Source: Halogranum gelatinilyticum
GTDB lineage: Archaea; Halobacteriota; Halobacteria; Halobacteriales; Haloferacaceae
NCBI RefSeq assembly: GCF_900103715.1
Contig: NZ_FNHL01000001.1
Span: forward strand, 601,295 to 665,294
Length of the DNA: 64,000 nucleotides
Direction: 5' to 3'
Below the pieces are notes generated by a model that had not been told where the DNA came from, did no database searches, and saw only the letters and a list, made by a program, of their open reading frames with translations. This document shows, in pieces, positions 7,662 through 15,830 of this stretch; the stretch's first letter is position 1; the number at the start of each line of letters is the position of its first letter. The position numbers and the translations under genes are program-made.

Positions 7662-8471
7662 TCAGTCGGCGATACTGCAGCCGCCGGTGTACTCGACGCC
7701 CTCGATGGAGTCGATGGCCTCGTCGCCACAGACCGGACAGTCGGGGTTCCGGCGGTAGGGCACCGTCTCGAACGTCATGTCCATCGCGTCGTAGAACAGC
7801 AGCCGCCCCTCCAGCACCTCACCGGCGTCCAAGAGGAGTTTGACCGCCTCGGTCGCCTGGATACAGCCGACGGTGCCGGGGAGGACACCTAAGACGCCCG
7901 TCGTCGCGCAGTCGGGGACCGTGCCGGGTTCGGGTGCTTCCGGGAACAGACACCTGTAGCACGGCCCGTCGGGCGTCAGGGTCGTCACCTGTCCCTCGAA
8001 CTTGTAGATGGCCCCGTGGGCGACGGGGACGTCGTGGATGCGGGCGGCGTCGTTGACCATGTAGCGCGTCGGGAAGTTGTCGGAGGCGTCGACGACGACG
8101 TCGTGGTCGGCGACGAGTTCCTCCACGTTCCCTGTGTCGAGGCGCGTCTCGTGCGTCTCGATGGTGACGTCGGGGTTGAGACGTTCGACGAACTTCCGGG
8201 CGCTCTCGACCTTCGGGACGCCCACGTCGGCGTCGGCGTGGATGACCTGTCGCTGGAGGTTCGACCGCTCGACCACGTCGTCGTCGACGACACCGATGCG
8301 GCCGACGCCCGCGGCGGCGAGATACTGGATGACGGGCGCGCCCAACCCGCCCGCGCCGACGACGAGGACGCTGCCGTCGAGGAGCTTCTGCTGGCCCTCG
8401 GGACCCACCTCGTCCATGATGATGTGCCGGGAGTATCTGTCGAGTTGGGTCGCGTCGAGTGCGAGGCTCAT
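7662..8471 (-). CDS. ubaA: E1-like SAMP-activating enzyme / MoeB-ThiF family adenylyltransferase
   Basis: 269 residues. The N-terminal Rossmann ATP site is VLVVGAGGLGAP (residues 36-46), followed by DDDVVERSNLQRQ and KVES. The catalytic cysteine is C188 in PDCATTGVLG, the position known for Haloferax volcanii UbaA. Zinc is bound by C171/C174 (CYRC) and C245/C248 (CPVC). In haloarchaea this enzyme adenylates ubiquitin-like SAMPs for protein conjugation and passes sulfur for molybdopterin and tRNA thiolation. It diverges from a rhodanese gene at 8597, a plausible sulfur donor, and NcsA, its partner in tRNA thiolation, is encoded at 44261 in this window. The minus-strand TATA-like CCTTATCC lies about 30 nt before the ATG. 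Confidence 0.93.
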   Translation of the reverse strand: MSLALDATQLDRYSRHIIMDEVGPEGQQKLLDGSVLVVGAGGLGAPVIQYLAAAGVGRIGVVDDDVVERSNLQRQVIHADADVGVPKVESARKFVERLNPDVTIETHETRLDTGNVEELVADHDVVVDASDNFPTRYMVNDAARIHDVPVAHGAIYKFEGQVTTLTPDGPCYRCLFPEAPEPGTVPDCATTGVLGVLPGTVGCIQATEAVKLLLDAGEVLEGRLLFYDAMDMTFETVPYRRNPDCPVCGDEAIDSIEGVEYTGGCSIAD

Positions 8472-8596
8472 TACCGGAGGTTTGCGATACGGCGGGATAA
8501 GGGTACGGCTCGGTGGTGTGGCCCGTACCACACCCGGCACTCGGTCTCACCGTCTCGAACCGACGAGCATTTCCACAATTGCACACAACTGCGAGT

Positions 8597-8920
8597 ATGG
8601 TCAGGGAACTCTCGCCGTCGGAGCTACAGGAGAAACTGAACGCCGACGCCGACCTCGCCGTGCTCGACATCCGCGACCCGCAGTCTTACGCGGACGGCCA
8701 CATCCCCGGCTCGGAGAACCGCCCCGCCCAGCGACTGGACGCCTCGGTCTTCGAGGAGGAGTGGCCCGACGAGGTCGTCGTCTCCTGCTACGTCGGCAAG
8801 AGTTCCAAGCGTATCGCGGGGGTGCTCGACGCGAACCTCGCTGCCGACGTGGCGAGCCTCCGCGGCGGTTTCGACGGCTGGGAGGGCGACGTCGAGCGCG
8901 CGAGTCCCGCCTCGCGGTGA
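8597..8920 (+). CDS. rhodanese-like sulfurtransferase
   Basis: 107 residues, a single rhodanese domain. It shows VLDIRDPQSYADGHIPGSENRP (the CH2A-like region) and the active-site loop SCYVGKSS with the catalytic Cys at residue 64. A one-domain rhodanese like this carries persulfide sulfur between proteins. It is divergent from ubaA, which suggests a role in loading sulfur onto SAMPs, or in tRNA and cofactor thiolation, though this is inferred from position alone. Confidence 0.92.
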   Translation: MVRELSPSELQEKLNADADLAVLDIRDPQSYADGHIPGSENRPAQRLDASVFEEEWPDEVVVSCYVGKSSKRIAGVLDANLAADVASLRGGFDGWEGDVERASPASR

Positions 8921-9027
8921 CGGCCGCTCCCGAGACGGCTACTGGCGGAACCGTCTGCCTGCTGGCGTAGAGCTAAACGTATTCGGAGCGTCCTGTGGTG
9001 TATCTCCCGTAACGGAGACCCGTTCTC

Positions 9028-9468
9028 ATGAGCGACGAGGCAATCACCATCGACGTCGAAGACGAACAGACGAGCGCGCAGCAGACCGGCGGCAGCGACG
9101 GCGGGATTCTCTTCCTTCTCGCGCGGCTGGCCTTTGCGATTCCGCTTGCGGTCACGGCACTTGACCACTGGAAGGACATGGAGGGCACCATCGGCTACGC
9201 CGATGCGATGGGCGTCGACAAGGCCGATCAGGTCGTCCCCTTCGCGGTCGGGATGCTCTCGTTCGGCAGCGTCGGAATCGCGCTCTGGCGGCTCCCGACA
9301 CTCGCTGCCGGTGCGGTCGCGGCGTTCCTCATCCCGGTCTCGATCAAGATGCATCCCTTCTGGGAGGTCGACGAGGAACAGAAACAGAGCGAGCGAACCA
9401 ACTTCCTGAAGAACATCGCCATCTTCGGCGGCGCGATTGCCTTCCTCATCAAGGCCCAGCGCGACTGA
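9028..9468 (+). CDS. DoxX-like membrane protein
   Basis: 146 residues. After an acidic N-terminus come four membrane segments (about 27-45, 66-84, 88-106 and 125-142). The pattern of an early DHW motif, the central GSVGIALWRLPTLAAG, a loop H-PFW-x-VDEEQKQSERTNFLKN and the final membrane segment is that of DoxX/DUF417-type proteins, where FxKNxA precedes the last helix. DoxX proteins are associated with thiol or sulfur redox systems, which would fit the nearby rhodanese and UbaA, but no specific reaction can be named. It converges on rpl15e across a strong hairpin. Confidence 0.8.
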   Translation: MSDEAITIDVEDEQTSAQQTGGSDGGILFLLARLAFAIPLAVTALDHWKDMEGTIGYADAMGVDKADQVVPFAVGMLSFGSVGIALWRLPTLAAGAVAAFLIPVSIKMHPFWEVDEEQKQSERTNFLKNIAIFGGAIAFLIKAQRD

Positions 9469-9497
9469 CTCGGACGCCAACCCGCCCGGGCGTCCGG

Positions 9498-9586
9498 GCC
9501 GTTCTCTCCACTCGACGACCGCCAAGAGCCGTGGCTCCGTGTCGACGAGTGGAGAGAACGGCGTCGTCACTCAGCGACTGAAAAAA
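9498..9586 (-). terminator. long hairpin plus T-run between convergent genes (rpl15e terminator)
   Basis: Arms 9498-9514 (GCCGTTCTCTCCACTCG) and 9546-9562 are perfect inverted repeats, extending to 22 pairs with one mismatch; the loop contains a smaller GAGCC/GGCTC stem. On the minus strand, the run TTTTTT at 9586-9581 follows the rpl15e stop (9623) by about 37 nt. Archaeal RNA polymerase terminates at such T-runs. The hairpin also lies just after the DoxX-like gene, so it may serve both strands. Confidence 0.65.
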
Positions 9587-9622
9587 GACAGAACGTGTGT
9601 GGTGGACGCGTTGCGTCCGCAG

Positions 9623-10213
9623 TTACTTGCCGCGACCCTGGCCCTTGTGGACGCCGGGGCGGACGTGTTCCGTCCCCTTGCCGCGGTTCTGGAGCCCACG
9701 GTTGTCCTTGCCAGCGTTGGTGAGACCGCGGAACGCGCGGCCCTTGTGCTTGTCCGAGCAGATCCAGTTGAGCTCGTCGTCGTTCTCGATCGCCGGATGC
9801 TCCGGGTCCACGAGAATCACTTCGAACCACTTCTGCGAACCGTCCTCACCGACCCAGTAGGAGTTGAGGACACGCAGGTTGGGGTACTTGCGGGAGACGC
9901 GCTCCTCGCCGATGCGCTGGATGCTCTTACGCCGCGAGATGCGGTTGACACCCTGACGCTTCGAGCGGCGACCCGCCTTGTGTCGCTGCTTGCGCGCGGT
10001 CCCCTTACGGACGGAGACGCGAGCCACGACGATGCCCTGCTTGGCCTTGTAGCCGAGTTCGCGGGCCTTGTCCAGACGCGTCGGGCGCTCGACGCGCTCG
10101 ATCGCGCCCTCGCGACGCCATTCCTGTTTTCGCTGCCACTGGAGTTCGGCGAGCTTGCCGTCGCCGGGCTGCCTCCAGGCTTCCTTGATGTGGGAGTAGA
10201 AGCTTCGTGCCAT
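9623..10213 (-). CDS. rpl15e: 50S ribosomal protein L15e
   Basis: 196 residues, highly basic and well conserved: MARSFYSHIKEAWRQP at the N-terminus, YKAKQGIVVARVSVRKG, GVNRISRRKSIQRIGEERVSRKYPNLRVLNSYWVGEDG, and the C-terminal RPGVHKGQGRGK. This is the archaeal/eukaryotic large-subunit protein L15e at its full family length. A GGTGAT sequence (minus strand, overlapping the TGA of a short upstream frame) lies about 7 nt before the ATG and can pair with the 16S rRNA 3' end, so it is a good ribosome binding site. A T-run terminator follows. Confidence 0.97.
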   Translation of the reverse strand: MARSFYSHIKEAWRQPGDGKLAELQWQRKQEWRREGAIERVERPTRLDKARELGYKAKQGIVVARVSVRKGTARKQRHKAGRRSKRQGVNRISRRKSIQRIGEERVSRKYPNLRVLNSYWVGEDGSQKWFEVILVDPEHPAIENDDELNWICSDKHKGRAFRGLTNAGKDNRGLQNRGKGTEHVRPGVHKGQGRGK

Positions 10214-10219
10214 TTGTAA

Positions 10220-10339
10220 TCACCACGGACGCTTGCGATTCAGTTGCGAACGCAACCACATTTCGTCCCGTTCCCGTCTTGGACGGGTCACGGGTGCCCA
10301 CTGGTGGTCCGTCTGCCAGCGAGTTACCTCTACTTCCAT
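10220..10339 (-). CDS. possible 39-residue ORF just upstream of rpl15e
   Basis: A frame from ATG 10339 to TGA 10220 encodes MEVEVTRWQT... ending RKRPW, rich in Arg and Trp. Its stop lies 6 nt before the rpl15e start and overlaps the ribosome binding site of rpl15e, so translation would be coupled. Against it: only about 64 percent of its codons end in G or C, less than neighbouring genes, and I do not recognise a family. It could be a real small protein, or simply the rpl15e leader. Confidence 0.42.
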   Translation of the reverse strand: MEVEVTRWQTDHQWAPVTRPRRERDEMWLRSQLNRKRPW

Positions 10340-10406
10340 ATCTCCGCCTTTAACGACTTCGGAACTCCCGTTCGTGTGTGTCGGCGTCGCATCCGCGACC
10401 ACTCCC

Positions 10407-12467
10407 TCAGTCGACGCGCAGGACAGCCACGTCGTCGACGCGGACGCCTTTGTCTGAATTGACGTCACTCCCGGAGAACAGATCCACCGTGTCGACGGCG
10501 CGGTTAAGGGCGACAGTCGCGGATTCGTCGGCGAAATTGAGCACGACGACGACCACGGTGTCGTCCTCACCATCCGTCCGCTCGTAGGCGACGACAGCCT
10601 CGGAGTCGCCCCCGACGACGTCGCAGCCAACTCGGTCTACTTCGCGCGCGCGAAGCGCGGGGACCTCGTCGCGCAGGGCCACGAGTCGCTTGTGAAACGC
10701 CGTCAACGCGGCGTCGCCGTCGTGCCAGCGCATCGGCCCGCGCTGTTCGGGGACGCCTCGCTCCTGACCGTAGTAGACCAGCGGCGTGCCGGGAAGGGTG
10801 AACGTCGCCGCCGCCGCGGGGCGGAGCGTCCCGTCGTTGCACTCGGTCGCGTAGCGGTCCTCGTCGTGGTTCTCGACGTAGCGCATGTGGACCGCCTCGT
10901 CGGGGAACCCCATCGCCTCGGAGGCCCGCAGCGCGTCGAAGATGGCCGTCGCGGGTGCGTCGCCCGTGCCGATATCACGGAGCGCGAAGTAGAGGTCCGT
11001 GTCGTAGTGCAGGTCGAACTCGTTCTCGCGGAAGCCAACCCGTCGAGGAACCGTCTCGTCGAGTAGCAGGAACTCGGGGTCGTCGGCTTTGACGCGCTCG
11101 CGGACCTCCTTCCAGAAGCCGTGGGGGACGCCCCACGCGACGTCACACCGGAAGCCGTCGACGAGCGGTGCCCAGTGGTCGACCACGTCGAGCATCCACT
11201 GCCGGACTGCGAGCGAGTCGTAGTTCACGTTCGGAATCGACGCCCAGTTGAAGTAATGGCCGGGAGAGTCTTCGCCCGCCCAGTCGACGCCGGTGGTGTC
11301 CTGCTCGCGCGGAATCCGCTCGTAGTAGTCGGCGTACTCGGGGACGCCCGCGCGGTGCAGTTGGAACGCGGGGTGGTCCCGCGAGGTGTGGTTGACGACG
11401 AGGTCGAAGAGCACCCTGATTCCCGCCTCGTGGAGCCGGTCGACGAGCGACTCGAACTCTTCTTGGGTTCCGAGGTCGTCGGCCGTGTCGAACAGGTCGG
11501 TGATATGGTAGCCGTGACGGGTCGGACTGCCACAGACCGGCGTCAGCCACAGGGTGTCGACGCCGAGCGATTCGAGGTAAGGGACGCGCCGCTCGATTTC
11601 TTCAAATGTCGTATCGACCGTCTCGCCGGCGAACTCGCGGACGAATATCTGGTAGACGGTCGCGTCGCGGACCCACTCGGGCGCGTCGGCAGGGTGGTCG
11701 AAGCCGACCGACCCGTCGGCGGCGACCTCGATGGTCAGCGTGTCGGCGATGCTCGGCCGCTCGGCGACGGCGACGGCGTGAACACGCGAGAGCACGGGCA
11801 GGTCCTCGACGGCGACGCGGAGTTCGTCGCCGTCGACGACGACGTCGCTCTCACCGAGCGCGTCGCGGTCGTCGAGGTGGAACTCCACGTCGGGTCCGCC
11901 TCCGTCGGGTGCGGGCTGGGCGGTCGCGGTGACGACGACCTCCTCGGCCTCGCGGCAGCCGTCGAGCCGAATCCGAGGGCGGCCTGCACCGTCGACGGTG
12001 ACCTCGGTCCTCGCGTACGGCTCGAAGCCGTCCTCGAAGGCGAAGATGGCGTCGTGGTCGCCGGGCGGTAGCTCGACGTCCAGCGTCCACTCGTCGCCCT
12101 CGCGGGTGACGCGGTGGCTACCCATCGTGAAGTCGTTGAACGGGCCGATGACGGAGGCGGACTCGACGCCGTCGAGGTCGCCGTCGACCTCGTCCGCGGC
12201 GACGGAGAGCTGCGCGGGCTTCCGGGTCGCGGGGAAGACGCGGACGGTCTGGCGGTGCGTCCCGTCCGGCGCGTCGAGTTCCGCGACGTAGGTGCCCGAT
12301 ACGTCCGGGTCGAGATGGACGACGGGGCCATCGCCGAGTTCGACCGTGGACGCCTCGGGTGCGGACGCGAGCGTCCAACGGTAGTGGGTCTCGGGGTCGG
12401 GGTCACGGGGAGCCAACTCAACCGGCTCGCCGACGGTCGTAAACCGGGGTGGTCCGGGGTGGTGCAT
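10407..12467 (-). CDS. GH13 alpha-amylase family protein with N-terminal beta-sandwich domains
   Basis: 686 residues, no signal peptide, so a cytoplasmic alpha-glucan hydrolase. Residues about 100-160 resemble an E-set/CBM48 module (GPFNDFTMGSHRV...GDHDAIFAFEDG). The GH13 barrel begins near residue 265 (WVRDATVYQIFVREF) and carries VVNH at 357-360, the nucleophile D442 in GFRCDVAW, the acid/base E471 in LLLDETV, and N-H-D at 533-535. A C-terminal beta domain follows. It probably cleaves maltodextrins or cyclodextrins imported by the ABC transporter encoded next door. A TATA box GTTTATCC lies about 30 nt before the ATG; an in-frame upstream extension was rejected as Arg/Ser-rich. Confidence 0.9.
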   Translation of the reverse strand: MHHPGPPRFTTVGEPVELAPRDPDPETHYRWTLASAPEASTVELGDGPVVHLDPDVSGTYVAELDAPDGTHRQTVRVFPATRKPAQLSVAADEVDGDLDGVESASVIGPFNDFTMGSHRVTREGDEWTLDVELPPGDHDAIFAFEDGFEPYARTEVTVDGAGRPRIRLDGCREAEEVVVTATAQPAPDGGGPDVEFHLDDRDALGESDVVVDGDELRVAVEDLPVLSRVHAVAVAERPSIADTLTIEVAADGSVGFDHPADAPEWVRDATVYQIFVREFAGETVDTTFEEIERRVPYLESLGVDTLWLTPVCGSPTRHGYHITDLFDTADDLGTQEEFESLVDRLHEAGIRVLFDLVVNHTSRDHPAFQLHRAGVPEYADYYERIPREQDTTGVDWAGEDSPGHYFNWASIPNVNYDSLAVRQWMLDVVDHWAPLVDGFRCDVAWGVPHGFWKEVRERVKADDPEFLLLDETVPRRVGFRENEFDLHYDTDLYFALRDIGTGDAPATAIFDALRASEAMGFPDEAVHMRYVENHDEDRYATECNDGTLRPAAAATFTLPGTPLVYYGQERGVPEQRGPMRWHDGDAALTAFHKRLVALRDEVPALRAREVDRVGCDVVGGDSEAVVAYERTDGEDDTVVVVVLNFADESATVALNRAVDTVDLFSGSDVNSDKGVRVDDVAVLRVD

Positions 12468-12522
12468 CGTCCTATTCGAGCGTCCGCGTCGCGGATAAAC
12501 CTCTTCAGAAGGGTTCTTCTGT

Positions 12523-12545
12523 TCGCGAGACCGGACGTCTCGCGA
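12523..12545. promoter_or_regulatory. palindrome upstream of the amylase promoter
   Basis: TCGCGAGAC-CGGAC-GTCTCGCGA: nine-base perfect arms (12523-12531 and 12537-12545) around a 5-bp spacer, 56-78 nt before the GH13 start and just upstream of its TATA box (about 12495-12503). Its position fits an activator or repressor site for the amylase gene, or a local hairpin. No regulator is assigned. Confidence 0.4.
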
Positions 12546-12735
12546 CCGTCGTCGTTCCGGCGTCGTCTTGGTGCCGTTCCGACGTGGTTCCGGTTGTTCC
12601 AGTGTCGTCCGCGCGTCTCTCTCGACGTTCCCGCGCCGTCCCGTCGTCGCTGGCGCGCCAGTGGCCGCTCGCTGTGAAGGTTTCTTCACCCCCGGAGTAG
12701 ACAGCTTTTCACCCGACCGGCTCCCTCTCTCGGAC

Positions 12736-13623
12736 ATGACCGAGGACGCCACAGACGAGGGCGAGCGGGCCGCGGACGTCGACGTCGCCCGCGCGGCGTC
12801 GGCGATGGGGTCGCTCGCGGACGAAGACCGGCTGGCGATCCTCCTCGCGCTCCGCAACTGGGAGACGCTCACGTTCGTCGAACTCCAGCGGGCCGCGGGC
12901 TTCGCCGACAGCGGCCGGTTCAACTACCATCTCGACCGGCTTCTCGGACGGTTCGTCCGGAAGGTCGAAGACGGCTACGAACTCCGCGCCGCCGGAGCGA
13001 AAGCCGTCGACATCGTCACCGACGAACGGTTCGGGGAGTCGCCACCGCCCGTCGAACGCGCCGTCGACGCCGACTGTCCGACCTGCGGGGCGACGCTCCG
13101 CGCGACCTACGCCGAGGAGAACGTCGAAGTGGGCTGCCCCGACTGCTCGACGCTCGTCCACTACGGCTACTTTCCCCCGCGTGCGCGCACGAGTCGGGAC
13201 CCCGAGGAGCTGTTCGACGCCTACGCCAAGGGAGTCTGGCGGGATTTCACGCTCGCCGACGAGGGCGTCTGTCCCTACTGTAGCGGGCGGATGGAGACCC
13301 GTGTCGAACGGGGGTCGGACCACCATCTCCAGTATCCGGCCGTCAGCGACTGCCACGACTGCGGGGCCGAAGTCGCGACGGCCATCGGTCTCCGCCTGCT
13401 CGCGGACCCGGCGGTCGTCTCGTTCCTCCACGACCACAGAATCGCGGTCGACGACCGGCCGTTCTGGACCTTCGACTTCTGTCTCGACGACGGCGACGTG
13501 GCCGTCGTCTCCGAGGACCCGTTCCGGGTCGCAGTTCCCATCGAGCAGGGAGACGAGACGCTACGCGTGACCGTCGACGCCGCTGGCGACGTGGTGGAGA
13601 CGGTGCGGCGGCGACGACGGTAG
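12736..13623 (+). CDS. winged-HTH (ArsR-like) regulator with zinc-ribbon sensor domain
   Basis: 295 residues. Residues about 20-100 are an ArsR-type winged helix (ASAMGSLADEDRLAILLALRNWETLTFVELQRAAG, then FNYHLDRLLGRFV). Residues about 105-295 hold two CxxC pairs early (CPTC, CPDC) and more in CPYC and CHDC, forming zinc ribbons, then a beta-rich C-terminal domain. This fusion is common in haloarchaea (proteins annotated ArsR/DUF7351) and of unknown ligand. It is divergent from the amylase gene and convergent with the maltodextrin permeases, so it may be a second regulator of sugar use, but nothing in the sequence proves this. The ATG at 12736 is preferred because upstream in-frame sequence is low quality. 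Confidence 0.85.
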   Translation: MTEDATDEGERAADVDVARAASAMGSLADEDRLAILLALRNWETLTFVELQRAAGFADSGRFNYHLDRLLGRFVRKVEDGYELRAAGAKAVDIVTDERFGESPPPVERAVDADCPTCGATLRATYAEENVEVGCPDCSTLVHYGYFPPRARTSRDPEELFDAYAKGVWRDFTLADEGVCPYCSGRMETRVERGSDHHLQYPAVSDCHDCGAEVATAIGLRLLADPAVVSFLHDHRIAVDDRPFWTFDFCLDDGDVAVVSEDPFRVAVPIEQGDETLRVTVDAAGDVVETVRRRRR

Positions 13624-13653
13624 ACGGCTGAAAAACGAGTGGCGGTCGGCGGC

Positions 13654-14802
13654 TTACCCTTCCATGCCGCTGAACGACAGGCCGCCCTCGATGTAGCGCT
13701 GGGCGAACAGGTAGACGAGCATGATGGGTGCCGCGAAGGTGAGCGCGAACGCGGAGAACCGCGCCCACGGGATGGAGTACTCGCTGACGAGCGAGTACAG
13801 CCCGACCGGGAGCGTGTAGTTGTCGGTCCCGAGCAGTGTCTGGGCGACGACGAACTCCGTCCACCCCGTCAGGAAGGTGAAGATGAAGACCGTCGCGAGC
13901 CCCGCCGCCGACAGCGGCAGGATGACCTCGGTGACGACACGCCACGGCGGCGCGCCGTCGACGACGGCGGCCTCCTCGTAGGAGACGGGGATACCGTCCA
14001 TGTAGGTCTTGAGCAGCCACGTGTTGAACGGGACCGCGGTCGCGGCGTAGTAGACCGACAGTGCCAGCTTGCTGTCGTTGATGCCGAGCTGGACGTAGAC
14101 GGTGTAGAGACCGATGAGCAGCGCGATGCCCAGTCCGCCGCCGACCTGCGTCAACAGGACGTAGACGAACAGGATCTTCCGGCGGAAGATGAACTCACGG
14201 CGCGACAGCGCGTACGACGCCGGAATGATGAGTGCCATCGCGATGATGACCGTCGGAATCGCCACCGTCAGGCTGTTGGCGAAGAACGCCTTGAACCCCG
14301 AAGGGTTCTCGACGGGCCCGACCGCGAAGCCGGGGAACAGCTCGAACGAGCCGAGCGCGAGCCGCCCGACCGTCCCCTGTTGGATCGCGCTCACGTCCAG
14401 GAACGCCAGCTGTGGCGTGCTGAACACGACCGCGAGATCCGTCAGCGGGACGTTGACCGTAATGTCGTACGCCGGGACGATGAGGTCGCCGACGACCCAC
14501 AGGAACGGGACGAACGACGGCGACTCGGGGAACAGCCGGAGGCCGCCCGACGAGTAGATGGAGCCGCCCGTCCCCGACAGTCCCGCGATGAGGATCCAGT
14601 AGATGGGAAACAGCAGGAGCGAGACGAGCACGAGCGCGCCGACCGTCGCCCCGAGCGTCTTCAGCGGTTCGACGGGCGAGGTCTCGCCGCGGCGGATCGC
14701 ACCGACGGTGTACCGGGCGTCGCGAGCAGCGTCGATTGGTGCTTCGGCGGCGTTCTGCGCGTCCTCCTTGAGCTTGCGGCCGATGCCGTCCAAGAGGCTC
14801 AT
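13654..14802 (-). CDS. ABC transporter permease, maltose/maltodextrin type (MalG-like)
   Basis: 382 residues. A cytoplasmic N-terminus of about 55 residues is followed by six membrane segments. The large extracytoplasmic loop after the first segment (about 75-185) is longer than in many MalG proteins. The EAA loop that contacts the ATPase is EEAAVVDGAPPWRVVTEVILPLS. The C-terminus ends FAQRYIEGGLSFSGMEG, the classic MalG-type tail. Its start overlaps the stop of the malF-like gene by 4 bp, so the two permeases are cotranscribed and pair in the membrane. Confidence 0.93.
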   Translation of the reverse strand: MSLLDGIGRKLKEDAQNAAEAPIDAARDARYTVGAIRRGETSPVEPLKTLGATVGALVLVSLLLFPIYWILIAGLSGTGGSIYSSGGLRLFPESPSFVPFLWVVGDLIVPAYDITVNVPLTDLAVVFSTPQLAFLDVSAIQQGTVGRLALGSFELFPGFAVGPVENPSGFKAFFANSLTVAIPTVIIAMALIIPASYALSRREFIFRRKILFVYVLLTQVGGGLGIALLIGLYTVYVQLGINDSKLALSVYYAATAVPFNTWLLKTYMDGIPVSYEEAAVVDGAPPWRVVTEVILPLSAAGLATVFIFTFLTGWTEFVVAQTLLGTDNYTLPVGLYSLVSEYSIPWARFSAFALTFAAPIMLVYLFAQRYIEGGLSFSGMEG

Positions 14803-15818
14803 GCGTCACTCACCCCGTCGGCGAGTTTGCCGCGCTTGACGTTCAGCCACATGAACGCGCCGATGAACAGCAGCGCGATGATGCTGATCGCCGCGCCACG
14901 GCCGTACTCGGAGAACGCGAGTGCCTCGCGGTAGCCGTAGACGACGATGAGTTCGTTCGCCCGCGCAGGCCCACCCTCGTTGAACACGTAGGGGATGAGG
15001 AACTGCTGGAACGACGCGGCCGAGGTGAGGATGGTCGCGAACAGGACCGGCTTCTTGATCGACGGCAGCGTCACGTGGAAGAACCGCGAGAAGTATCCCG
15101 CGCCGTCCACCATCGCTGCCTCGTGGAGTTCCGCCGGGACGTCCTGCAGCGCGCTCACGGTGATGATGACCATGAACGGGTAGGCCAGCCACGCCTCGGT
15201 GACGTTGTAGGCGAGAAACGCCATCCAGCGTTCGCTGAGCCACGAGACCGTCCCGAGGCCGAGCGAGCTGAGGATCTGGTTGGCGAGACCGAACTGCGCC
15301 GAACTGAAGATACCGCGCCACACCGTGATGGTGAAGATAGCCGGTAGCCCCATCGGGAGGATGATGAGCGAGCGCATGAACCGCTTGCCGCGGACGCGGT
15401 CGCCCGTCACGACGAGGGCGATACCGAGGCTCAGCGCGATCTTCAGCGTCACGCTCGTGGCCACGAACAGCCACGTCACGCCGAAGGAGTTCCAGAACCG
15501 TCCGTTGATGGGGAGCGTGAGCAGCGTCTCACCAAACAGTACGACGGTGAACGTTCCCTCGAACAGTACCTCTGTATAGTTCTGTAGCCCGACGAACGTC
15601 GCCTCGCCGAACGTCAACACCGACAGCGCGCCCTCGCCCGCAAACAGGTTTCCGGGGGCCGCGTCGGTGAAGGAGATGCCGATCAGGTAGACCACCGGAA
15701 ACAGCATGAACGCCGAGAAGACGAACAGCCCCGGCAGCACGAAGAGGAGCGATGTGTCTTGCTTGTCGAGGAAGGGAACCTCTTCGATCCGACGGGCGAA
15801 CCGTGATGCAGTGCTCAT
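14799..15818 (-). CDS. ABC transporter permease, maltose/maltodextrin type (MalF-like)
   Basis: 339 residues with six membrane segments. The first is FVLPGLFVFSAFMLFPVVYLIGISF; the EAA loop reads HEAAMVDGAGYFSRFFHVTLPSIK near residue 235. The family insert between segments 1 and 2 is moderately long. It lies 12 nt downstream of the substrate-binding protein gene and overlaps the MalG-like gene by 4 bp, completing a binding-protein, permease, permease operon on the minus strand. Confidence 0.93.
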   Translation of the reverse strand: MSTASRFARRIEEVPFLDKQDTSLLFVLPGLFVFSAFMLFPVVYLIGISFTDAAPGNLFAGEGALSVLTFGEATFVGLQNYTEVLFEGTFTVVLFGETLLTLPINGRFWNSFGVTWLFVATSVTLKIALSLGIALVVTGDRVRGKRFMRSLIILPMGLPAIFTITVWRGIFSSAQFGLANQILSSLGLGTVSWLSERWMAFLAYNVTEAWLAYPFMVIITVSALQDVPAELHEAAMVDGAGYFSRFFHVTLPSIKKPVLFATILTSAASFQQFLIPYVFNEGGPARANELIVVYGYREALAFSEYGRGAAISIIALLFIGAFMWLNVKRGKLADGVSDA

Positions 15819-15830
15819 TGGTGGCTGTCC

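Noticed and set aside
10407-12923. Longer amylase starting at 12923
   Set aside because: The added N-terminus is Arg/Ser-rich without family similarity and would run across the TATA box placed 30 nt before ATG 12467.
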